Part shown: piece by piece, positions 36,055-44,950 of the stretch
How the letters are laid out: each line of letters begins with the position of its first letter
Numbering within the stretch: position 1 is the stretch's first letter
Source of the DNA: Candidatus Moanabacter tarae
GTDB lineage: Bacteria; Verrucomicrobiota; Verrucomicrobiia; Opitutales; UBA2987
NCBI GenBank assembly: GCA_003226295.1
Contig: CP029803.1
Span: 2,051,001-2,115,000 of the forward strand
Direction: 5' to 3'
Length of the DNA: 64,000 bases
Translations under genes and position numbers: made by a program
Notes under the pieces: model-generated
Database searches by the model: none
What the model was told of the DNA's origin: nothing
Seen by the model: the letters and a program-made list of their open reading frames with translations, nothing else

Positions 36055-36270
36055 ATGAAAGAAACTATGAACAAAAACCTAAAAGACGAAAAATCTTTCG
36101 AAGAGCAGGCATCAGAAGAACAGGCTGGAATCATAGCCGAATTCATTGATTTTCTCCTCCACAATAAAAAATGGTGGCTCACTCCAATTGTTGTCATTCT
36201 TCTCCTCGTCAGCCTCCTGGTCTTCCTTGGCGGCTCCGCAGCAGCACCATTTATCTATACGCTTTTCTAA
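36055..36270 (+). CDS. DUF5989-family single-pass membrane protein
   Basis: 71 residues: a charged N-terminus, then FIDFLLHNKKWWLTPIVV leading into one membrane helix, and the end GSAAAPFIYTLF, which is highly typical of DUF5989. These tiny proteins follow SxtJ/carbamoyltransferase genes in many bacteria; function unknown. A second Met at codon 5 is an alternative start. No strong ribosome-binding site is seen. Small size would make it easy to miss, but the match of both ends of the helix is good. Confidence 0.8.
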   Translation: MKETMNKNLKDEKSFEEQASEEQAGIIAEFIDFLLHNKKWWLTPIVVILLLVSLLVFLGGSAAAPFIYTLF

Positions 36271-36391
36271 CAGCAACCGCTACATGCGTTTGGAGCCAAA
36301 GGTTCAATTCCCGAGTTTCCCGTTTGCGAAACCGCAATGTATCCTATGTAGAGACCCCCGATTAATATAGATCCTCGGCAGTCCCTTGGGC

Positions 36392-37090
36392 TCAAAAGAC
36401 ATATACCTTAGCGATTCCATTCACATATTTTGAATTACGACTGAGGCGAAACGGTATGCCATTCGCTACCTGGACAGCATCCTCTTCATCATCAATCCCA
36501 TATTTGAGCTCAATAACTAATGATTCTCGATCTTGCTCGATGCCGAGAAAGCTATTGGTTAACTGATTGACACCCACATATAGCATTTGCGAGTCGATGG
36601 TGATTCGAAAACGACCACAGCTTGAGAGATAGTATTTTCTTCTGTATTGAAGCGCCAGGGTTGGACCTAAGCGCTTGAGGTCGAACATCGTTTTATCAGG
36701 CAACTGCGCCAACTGAAGAGCCGAATCTATAGATGTCTTACTAAACCCCTGTTCAAATCGAAAGGGTGCGAGTCTATATCGTTCTTTCCACATCGCCCCA
36801 CCGTTCTTGCCTTTAAGTTCCATAGCAGGCTTTTCGATCGCCCCAAACATAGATCCATACCACCGAATTCGTGCTTTGATCCGGAGAGATTCTCCATCCC
36901 GATTCTCCATGAAGTGATGGAAGTTAGGACTGTCGAAATACAGACTGTTGATAACCCGAGGGGGATAATGCTCCCTGAATATACCAGGATGCAGAGCCAA
37001 AATACCTTCCACATGTCGCTCTTGGTCAAGCGAAGTTACATACTTGCGCTCCATGCGATGCTCAATTTCCGGTTCGGACAGATAATTCAT
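36392..37090 (-). CDS. VTC-domain protein (polyphosphate polymerase fold, triphosphate tunnel)
   Basis: 232 residues covering one complete VTC tunnel domain. The charged residues lining the tunnel are present: RMERKY (13-17), RIKARIRWYG (70-79), ELKGK (91-95), KERY, YRRKYY (149-154), RFRITID (160-166) and IELKYG (193-198). In yeast Vtc4 this fold makes polyphosphate from ATP. Bacterial copies beside CotH and DUF4956 proteins have not been assigned a firm role. No membrane helix is present, so it acts in the cytoplasm, perhaps with DUF4956. It is 172 bp downstream of the CotH-like gene, in the same direction. Confidence 0.9.
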   Translation of the reverse strand: MNYLSEPEIEHRMERKYVTSLDQERHVEGILALHPGIFREHYPPRVINSLYFDSPNFHHFMENRDGESLRIKARIRWYGSMFGAIEKPAMELKGKNGGAMWKERYRLAPFRFEQGFSKTSIDSALQLAQLPDKTMFDLKRLGPTLALQYRRKYYLSSCGRFRITIDSQMLYVGVNQLTNSFLGIEQDRESLVIELKYGIDDEEDAVQVANGIPFRLSRNSKYVNGIAKVYVF

Positions 37091-37262
37091 CTATATATTG
37101 CCTCAGGCAAAAGAACAGGGAGATGGGGGCAGCTATAAATTGTGGGAAGCTGGAGAGCCAGGGGCCCAAAGTATTTAACCATATTTATTCGTCTCTCCTC
37201 CTATCTTTTGCATCTTTATATCATGCTTTTCCTGAATCTAGCGGGTTCCTTTCGTCTCTACT

Positions 37263-39875
37263 TCACTTGCTCGCTCTACCATAAACCTGCCCATAAACCA
37301 TATCCCCTACTTTTCGTTCGGTTCCGGGCACTGTTCTTCCGTCAATTGAAAGAAAAGAATTCTCTTCGACCAAATAAGGGCGGTATATATTCCCCATATT
37401 GAGATCCTTAATCTCCGCTCGGCCAGGGCCAAACTCAGATTTTTTCTGAAAGATAGCAAACCCAACCCGACTGTTCTCAATCGTAACCATCTCTCCCCGG
37501 ATGGTAGAACTATCCTTACTTGAGACCGCAACCTCCGCTTCTTTAATTAAAATCCGCCGTCCATCAAGACGACTTCCTTCCCCAACGCTGATTCCCTTAT
37601 CCCCGGCTCTTTCAATGACAATATCCTCCACTGTGACCGTGCTTCCCGATGTGTCGATGGCATCGTTTTCAGCCCCTCTAAAATGCGAATTGAGGATACG
37701 GCCCGTACAAAAATCTAAATCAAGCGCATCGGCGTAAGTATCCGAGAAGGTTGAATCGATAATTTCAAAATCAGATCGTATTATATTTAGAATGTCATCC
37801 CCATCTCGGTTGCGACGGAACAGACACTTCTCGATAGTAACGTCAGACTCGTAAAACGTCACCACCCCAGTAAGCCCGCCATCCTCTGGTATCGGAAGTG
37901 ACAATCCCTCAAATATCACGTTTTTCAGTTGAGATCGGCTTTGTGCCCCCAGTACTATTATTCCCATTCCCACCCCATCTGCAGCCTCAATACGAACTGG
38001 ATGGCTTTCCTGTCCGATCAAATTAAGTGGCGAATAACTAAGGATTAAAGCTGATTCGGTCAGCCGGAGAGAGACTCCCCCTCCTGCAAAAACAGAGTAA
38101 CCTGGCGGAATAATAAGGCTCTTCGAGATTGTCCAATCGCCCGGCGTGATGAAAATTTCCATTTTCTCTTGGTCCACCGTCAGGAAGTCGAATTCCCTAA
38201 AATTAGGCTGCCCAAAACGCGGATCCTGACGCACTGTTTTGTCTTGGAAAAACCCCCAAGGGAAAACTTTCAGTTCTCTGATTTCAGGTAAACCCCAAAT
38301 ACGGTACTGTAAAATCAGGCTAGTCACGAATTCATCAGAGAAATCTAAGTCATCGGGGATTTCGAATTCGATTGGTTCGTAACGCAGCATTTCGCCCTCA
38401 CGCCCGGCAATAAGCGTTTCCTTGTTGGGGAAAGCTTCCAGAAGGGAGTGACTCGATATTCCGACAATCTTCACAGGCAACGGCTGAAGGTTCCCAAAAA
38501 CTAGCCGAACCTTTCCTTTTTCAAGGAACTCAAGATAAGCATGCCCTCCCTTAATTGGATTGAGCACTGATCGAATTCTCTTTTGGTTTTGTGTAAATAT
38601 CTCTCTGGAGAACCGAAAGTCGTGATTTTCCCAATGCCCAAAATAGAGGATCCTCAGATTTCTCTCAAATTCGGTTTTTCGGGTTTCCAGCAAATTCTCC
38701 AGAAAAAGTGGGTCCGAAACTTTTTTCAGTTCAGAAATATATCTTAGATAGAAATTTGGGTCTCGGAAAAGAAAGCGTATCAGATCATTATGCCGCTCCG
38801 CGTTTGCATCATTCAACCACCAGTTATCCTCAAGTTGACCTGGACGCACTTCCTGATCCACGGGCTGGAGACGCGCCGTTACTGGGTTGAAGTAGAATTT
38901 CATGTTTCTCCAATCAAAAGTTAACGACCCAAAAAGGGCCCTGATCGCCATGAGCTTTGCCATTTGATCAATATCGAAAACCTCAGAAGCTGACTTTTCA
39001 CTCCTTCGAAATGACTCAAGTAGTGTTACCGCCTTTTGAAACTGTGCGAATTCCGCACTTCCCCGGACGTGGGAGTCAATCTGAGAGCCCTCGACCGAAC
39101 TGGCCCAGAAGTCGTCTCCTTCCATAAATGTGCTCGGTGAAAAATCGGAGGTTTGAAGAGCTCGCATCCACGATAGCACTGCAAGATCCTTGTTGAATCC
39201 AACAATTGCACCTTCCCTCAAAGCGTTGTTTTCGATTAATCGCCGATCATAATGCTCCTCCAGAGCGTAAACACCATGATCATCCCCGTTAACCGTAAGA
39301 TTTAAAAATTCAAAACGCGAAACAAGCAGACCCTCTCTTTTCAGCGCCTCCATGAAAAGCCATTCGTAGATAAAGTGACGAGTGCTAGGATCCTGTAACG
39401 TGAATCGTTTCATTCCCCTAAATGTGTTTTCTCCTCTGACTCGAATGGAGTAGGACCACTTCCTCTTGTACTTCCAATGGGCACTGTTAGTTCCTTTCAG
39501 ACGAATCTTGATCGGCATTGAATCTTGCTCATTCCTAATACTCGCTTGAACCCAATCTCCCGGCTGGGGAAAGTGCAGGCCATTAACCAGAGCTCTTTCT
39601 CTCTGATACGCGATTCTTTGAAAGTCCTCCTGCTTGATATCCAACACAATTTTTTCCTTTTCCGTCCCAAAATGAAACCGGAACCAATCGAAAGGATGGA
39701 ATGCTTGAATGAGTCGGCTGCGCAGGTGACGCACCTCGCCACTTTGATGCATTTTGATGCCAGCATAGAATGAAAGGATGGAGAGCATAATCATGCCTCC
39801 CGTTAGCCCCATGATAACTAAACCGCGTCGCCGAGGAGCACGAATCCAGAAAAATCTCTTACGTTTGATTTTCAT
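37263..39875 (-). CDS. Membrane-anchored CotH kinase-like protein with C-terminal beta-helix
   Basis: 870 residues. One N-terminal membrane helix (about 18-40) follows a strongly basic start. Next is a CotH-like domain (about 75-450): KIRLKGTNSAHWKYKRKWSY, GVYALEEHYD (201-210), DWRNMKFYFN (321-330) and VDQEVRP (339-345). The last replaces the common WD.D with VDQE, keeping the first Asp. CotH proteins are atypical kinases that phosphorylate spore-coat or surface proteins. From about 640 to 835 there are short repeated turns (DALDLDFCTGRILNSHFRG, NDAIDTSGS), typical of a right-handed parallel beta-helix. The bulk should lie outside the inner membrane. It sits between DUF4956 and VTC genes, a known co-occurrence. 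Confidence 0.87.
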   Translation of the reverse strand: MKIKRKRFFWIRAPRRRGLVIMGLTGGMIMLSILSFYAGIKMHQSGEVRHLRSRLIQAFHPFDWFRFHFGTEKEKIVLDIKQEDFQRIAYQRERALVNGLHFPQPGDWVQASIRNEQDSMPIKIRLKGTNSAHWKYKRKWSYSIRVRGENTFRGMKRFTLQDPSTRHFIYEWLFMEALKREGLLVSRFEFLNLTVNGDDHGVYALEEHYDRRLIENNALREGAIVGFNKDLAVLSWMRALQTSDFSPSTFMEGDDFWASSVEGSQIDSHVRGSAEFAQFQKAVTLLESFRRSEKSASEVFDIDQMAKLMAIRALFGSLTFDWRNMKFYFNPVTARLQPVDQEVRPGQLEDNWWLNDANAERHNDLIRFLFRDPNFYLRYISELKKVSDPLFLENLLETRKTEFERNLRILYFGHWENHDFRFSREIFTQNQKRIRSVLNPIKGGHAYLEFLEKGKVRLVFGNLQPLPVKIVGISSHSLLEAFPNKETLIAGREGEMLRYEPIEFEIPDDLDFSDEFVTSLILQYRIWGLPEIRELKVFPWGFFQDKTVRQDPRFGQPNFREFDFLTVDQEKMEIFITPGDWTISKSLIIPPGYSVFAGGGVSLRLTESALILSYSPLNLIGQESHPVRIEAADGVGMGIIVLGAQSRSQLKNVIFEGLSLPIPEDGGLTGVVTFYESDVTIEKCLFRRNRDGDDILNIIRSDFEIIDSTFSDTYADALDLDFCTGRILNSHFRGAENDAIDTSGSTVTVEDIVIERAGDKGISVGEGSRLDGRRILIKEAEVAVSSKDSSTIRGEMVTIENSRVGFAIFQKKSEFGPGRAEIKDLNMGNIYRPYLVEENSFLSIDGRTVPGTERKVGDMVYGQVYGRASK

Positions 39876-39984
39876 CCTTAGAAATGAAAACTAGGTTACG
39901 GCACTTAACGAACCGCTTGGGAGAGCGGGCTTTAACTCTTGAAAACTACAATCTCCGAAACACTTAATACCTCATCATACGGGC

Positions 39985-40671
39985 CTAGACCAATCCTCTG
40001 TTATCAAGAAACGCGATACGGATGGAATCGTCTAATTCGAAGAGGGCCTTACGGCTAGACTCCAACTGTTCGTAATCTTCAAACTCAATTTGGAAGGTTG
40101 CCTCGATCGCATCCTCGCTTTCATCTAACCTTTTAAGGTCCACTGCCGAACAGTGGGATCTAAGCAAATCCACTACCTTTTCTACTGCAACTTTGCTTTC
40201 ACCTTTACTTGTTATCGTCAGAAGCAAATTTTTGTCATCTAAGCTACCGCTGTACCTGCTTCGCACTACAACGATGGCAATCACAACTATAAAGCCAACT
40301 ATTGTTGCCTGCCATTGACCCGCTCCCATCCCCAAGCCAATGGCGATGTTTAAAAAGAGGAATGTCAGTTCTTCCGGTTCCTTAATGGCTGCCCTAAACC
40401 GCACAATAGAGAGTGCCCCAACCAAGCCAAGTGAAAGCGCAAGAGACGATTTCACTACGCTAATGACAATCATAACGGTCGTAGCAAGGAGAATGAAATT
40501 CCCAGAAAATCGCCGCCGATTTGTGACTGATTGGCCATAGGTAATATAGATCCGCTCTAGGAGAAAAGACAGAACGGCCGTTAAAAGAAGCAACACGAAG
40601 TACTCCAACAGAGATATATTAGCCGAAAGAGTCGTTAGATACTCTTCGAATGACTTAGGGAAATTTCTCAT
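39985..40671 (-). CDS. DUF4956 membrane protein
   Basis: 228 residues with about four membrane helices in the first 130 and a soluble C-terminal domain resembling a small ferredoxin-like alpha/beta unit. The hallmark is VKSSLALSLGLVGALSIVRFRAAIKEPEEL, i.e. the block ALSIVRFR followed by a KEPEEL motif at about 96-106, diagnostic of DUF4956. The function is unknown. It is repeatedly found with VTC-domain and CotH proteins, as here. It is the first gene of the reverse-strand trio and is 109 bp before the CotH-like gene. Confidence 0.88.
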   Translation of the reverse strand: MRNFPKSFEEYLTTLSANISLLEYFVLLLLTAVLSFLLERIYITYGQSVTNRRRFSGNFILLATTVMIVISVVKSSLALSLGLVGALSIVRFRAAIKEPEELTFLFLNIAIGLGMGAGQWQATIVGFIVVIAIVVVRSRYSGSLDDKNLLLTITSKGESKVAVEKVVDLLRSHCSAVDLKRLDESEDAIEATFQIEFEDYEQLESSRKALFELDDSIRIAFLDNRGLV

Positions 40672-40981
40672 TTCAGTTTTTGGTTGCTATTATTTAAAGG
40701 TCCCAACTCTTCAGAAGACGGCACCCTTAGAATAATATTAAATATCGTCAAGCGCAACCCTCTCTAAGTTATCTCAAAATTCCTCATCAATTGTTTCCAA
40801 TGTCGTCCAAAAATCTTCGCATTGCACTCCTTTTAATCAGACAGCAACCAGATCTCCCTTTTATCTGGAGTACTATACCCGAGGTCCACTCACAATCTTT
40901 GGACCTGGAGACTCTAAAGTTCCTGGCCAAAGTCTAGGAACTCAATTCGAGAGCTGCTAAAAGGCTGGATGTGATTTCTCC
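40672..40981. other. 310-bp spacer between arsC and DUF4956 genes
   Basis: No gene recognised. Two small hairpins are present: CCAGAT/ATCTGG (40848-40868) and AGGTCCA/TGGACCT (40882-40906). The second, a 7-bp stem with 11-base loop, may slow transcription leaving arsC, but no T-run follows. The promoter for the DUF4956-CotH-VTC genes should lie here; I could not pick boxes with confidence. Confidence 0.35.
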
Positions 40982-41341
40982 CTAGGAAAAAAGTCTGAGA
41001 ATATTTTCGGGCGGCCGACCAATCACAGCCTTGCCATGCCTCGTCACAATCGGGCGCTCAATTAGAATCGGATTCTCACAAAGGATTTCAATCCATTCTT
41101 CACGCTTTCTATCGTCCCTTTCTGATATTCCCAATTCTGCACATCTAGACTCTTTGAATCGCACAATTGCGGTTGGTTCCATATCCAATTCTCGACAGAT
41201 TCTATCGAGTTGCTCCGGGGATGGAGGATTCTTGAGGTATTCAACAACCTCATATCCTTCGTGCCTCTCTTGCAGTAGTGCAATAGTCGTCCGGCTTTTA
41301 CTACAAGTCGGATTATGGTATATTATACAGTCTTCCACCAA
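40982..41341 (-). CDS. arsC: Arsenate reductase, glutaredoxin-coupled (ArsC/YffB family)
   Basis: 119 residues of the thioredoxin-fold ArsC family. The active site is NPTCSKSR with Cys13. NPILIERPIV and a following GRPPENI are typical of ArsC/YffB. The enzyme reduces arsenate using glutathione and glutaredoxin. No ars regulator or pump is adjacent, so either a general detoxification gene or a YffB-like protein is possible. The gene is divergent from eno. Confidence 0.9.
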   Translation of the reverse strand: MVEDCIIYHNPTCSKSRTTIALLQERHEGYEVVEYLKNPPSPEQLDRICRELDMEPTAIVRFKESRCAELGISERDDRKREEWIEILCENPILIERPIVTRHGKAVIGRPPENILRLFS

Positions 41342-41414
41342 TGGCTGCTCTATAAGTAGGTTAAGTTTCTACTCTGGTCAAGTCTTGCACGATAGTCTCT
41401 TGTCATTAGATTAA

Positions 41415-42830
<1,416 letters not shown>

Positions 42831-43225
42831 AGGCCCAGACTGAAAGAAACGCATGAGGATCAGCAATATTATCCCCATGCATAGACACAGATGTGTATTT
42901 TCCTAATGTATGGCTCTCAAAGCTCGTGTTTTTTTAATCCGGAAGGTTTCAATGGTGATTAATGCCCTTAGCCTGTAAGAAGATTCACCGGTCTTGTGGT
43001 AAGTGGAATAATTGATATCAGGCTCTGTCATCGCTTTCCATATTTGTGGATTCTATTTTTCTCAACCTGTTAGATTCCACCTTCCCTTATAGGTCTACCG
43101 AGGGCCCTTGCGCTCTAGAACAGAACAACATTAGGCAGGGAGTGAGTTCCCGATCAACATACGGGCCCGGATACTTCAAAAATACTGGACAAGCAGTTAT
43201 TATACTACTTCACTCACCCTGAACC
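42831..43225. other. 395-bp spacer after eno
   Basis: No gene or known RNA seen; short ORFs in it lack coding character. The right end (43175-43203) carries a promoter-like pair of boxes for the small membrane protein gene. Confidence 0.4.
43175..43203 (+). promoter_or_regulatory. Candidate sigma-70 promoter
   Basis: TTCAAA, 17 bases, TATTAT. The predicted start of transcription is about 43210, and the ATG of the small membrane protein is at 43226. The match is four of six and five of six. Confidence 0.35.
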
Positions 43226-43465
43226 ATGCGCGATCTCACAAAAGAATTATTCTCCAAAAAAGGCCTTGCCGTTGATTTTATCCTATCCGTCCTATGGTTT
43301 GCCTTTTTCGCTGTTACACTGAGAGAGAACGTCCCCTCGTATAAGGAGCCATACGTCACTTTTTTCGCGGTATCAACAGCCGGCTGTCTTACTGGCATCT
43401 TCTGGCTTTCTATCTCCATGTTCCGTGTAGTTCGGATCGACCAGAGACTTAGAGAAAAAGAATAG
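43226..43465 (+). CDS. Small membrane protein, unknown
   Basis: 79 residues with two predicted membrane helices: ILSVLWFAFFAVTL and VSTAGCLTGIFWLSISMF, joined by a short loop, with basic start and charged end (RVVRIDQRLREKE). I do not recognise a family. It is supported by a clean ATG, helix organisation with positive-inside ends, and a plausible promoter upstream. Neighbours are eno (forward, 395 bp away) and tatC (convergent), giving no hint of function. Confidence 0.6.
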   Translation: MRDLTKELFSKKGLAVDFILSVLWFAFFAVTLRENVPSYKEPYVTFFAVSTAGCLTGIFWLSISMFRVVRIDQRLREKE

Positions 43466-43824
43466 CCCTGTAGCCAGTCTTGTTACAATACTCGCGCCTC
43501 AGCCTTTCTCTTATTTCAAGGCCCGGGGTCTAGTAATTTGGAGCTGATTAAAACTGGAGCGCCGCTATCACGGTTAAGGGGAGCGTCTACGTCCGTCGTA
43601 ACTGAAACTTGCTTATACACCATTCTCCGTCTTGATTTCAGTGACTTCTCTGGGTGCCTCCACCTGACCGACCTGCTGCTCCTAAAAGCGTACCAGCCAC
43701 CATCTTCAATCATTTAAGCGAAGCTGAGGAAAAGTCCACGCTACTAAGCCATACTTTTTACCTAATAAAATCAACTATTCTACTACCTGATGTTGACTCG
43801 CCTCACCCAGATACATGAACCGTA
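43466..43824. other. 359-bp convergent spacer before tatC end
   Basis: Nothing I can name. A 65-codon reverse ORF (43516-43713) has no family likeness. No terminator with a T-run is obvious, although transcription from both sides should stop here. Confidence 0.35.
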
Positions 43825-44694
43825 CTAGCCTTCGCCAGAAGACCTCGCCCGCTCTACTCGCTTGGAAATCAAAATAGATACCTCGTAGAGCAAACTCATT
43901 GGAACTGCCAGTAACATAAAGGTGAGTGGGTCTGTTGTTGGCGTAATGATCGCGGCAATCCCCAAAAAAGCTACTACACTGTAAGGACGAAATCGTTTCA
44001 ATCGTTCAACGTCTAAGATACCTAGGTAGACCAGGAAAACCAAGATGAGGGGAAACTCGAAGCTAAAACCTATTCCAACCGTCATCCATACCAGCAACCC
44101 ATAGTAGCGATCCGCCGACCAAAGCACTTGGAACCCAAAGATCTCATTAAAGAAAATCGATGCCCTGAGAGATGCTGGGATTAGGATAGCAAAACTAAAC
44201 ACTGAACCGATCAGAAAAAGAAAAAAAGCAATAGCGCATCCCGGTTTGAGAACAACGAGTTCTCGTTCTGTCAATCCAGGGGCGACGAACTGGGCAACAA
44301 AATACAGAATGAAAGGCAATGCGAGCGCTAACCCTCCAAGGAAGCATACCTGCAAAATCACGGAAAAAACTCCCATAGGAGTGGTCGTAATAAGGCCGAA
44401 TCGACGACGGTTCTCCCCGGAACTATTTTCTAAATCTGGATTTTTTTCGGGAACTGTCCCAAGCTCAAATCCACTTCCATCAACCCTGACCACCTCGACA
44501 CCTTCACCCAATGCGATCTCCAGAGGCCAATTAAGAAAGCCCGCGAATAATTTCATCGAAAGCATTACCAGCCCACACCCTACTACTAAAGCAATGAAAC
44601 ACTTTACTAAAGTCCAGCGCAGCTCCTCGAGATGTTCGAAAAAATTCATCTCTTTATTGTCAACCTGATTATCCGATGCTTTGTCTCCAGGCAT
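43825..44694 (-). CDS. tatC: Sec-independent protein translocase TatC
   Basis: Core membrane receptor of the twin-arginine pathway, which exports folded proteins. About 289 residues from ATG at 44694, with AGAGGA 12 bases upstream. An ATG at 44754 is also in frame but has the purine run touching it. HLEELRWTLVK is the conserved N-terminal signal-recognition segment. Six membrane helices follow, with FSFEFPLILVFLVYLG and IITPTTDPLTFMLLAVPM. An unusually long periplasmic loop of about 40 residues separates the first two helices. TatA/B genes are not in the window. It is divergent from ppdK. Confidence 0.95.
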   Translation of the reverse strand: MPGDKASDNQVDNKEMNFFEHLEELRWTLVKCFIALVVGCGLVMLSMKLFAGFLNWPLEIALGEGVEVVRVDGSGFELGTVPEKNPDLENSSGENRRRFGLITTTPMGVFSVILQVCFLGGLALALPFILYFVAQFVAPGLTERELVVLKPGCAIAFFLFLIGSVFSFAILIPASLRASIFFNEIFGFQVLWSADRYYGLLVWMTVGIGFSFEFPLILVFLVYLGILDVERLKRFRPYSVVAFLGIAAIITPTTDPLTFMLLAVPMSLLYEVSILISKRVERARSSGEG

Positions 44695-44950
44695 TAAATT
44701 TCTTTCGTCCTCTACCATCATTTTCAATTCGAAGCCCGATGTTGGATGTTCCATCCTCGATATTCAACTGAGGATTTCGACCCATACCACCACCCGGACT
44801 CACGTAAGGAGATTTTCCTTGCCCCAACCGAGAATAGCGGCACAACCAACTTCCTTGCTAAAGAATCCGATCTAACTTTCCATTTCGATTACCGTAAGGT
44901 TACTATAGAAAAGTCTAAGGTTCTCCCCCTAACCCAAAAAAAATTCCTAT

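Noticed and set aside
36290-36330. GGTTCAATTCCC resembling a tRNA T arm
   Set aside because: The flanking bases do not form the T stem and no acceptor or anticodon stem pairs around it.
43516-43713. 65-codon reverse-strand ORF
   Set aside because: Arg/Ser-rich, no likeness to a family, and no supporting ribosome-binding site.
43715-43740. GAGGAAAAGTCC resembling the RNase P RNA core GAGGAAAGTCC
   Set aside because: One base longer, and none of the other conserved P RNA segments (such as the AGGTAACGC region) is nearby.
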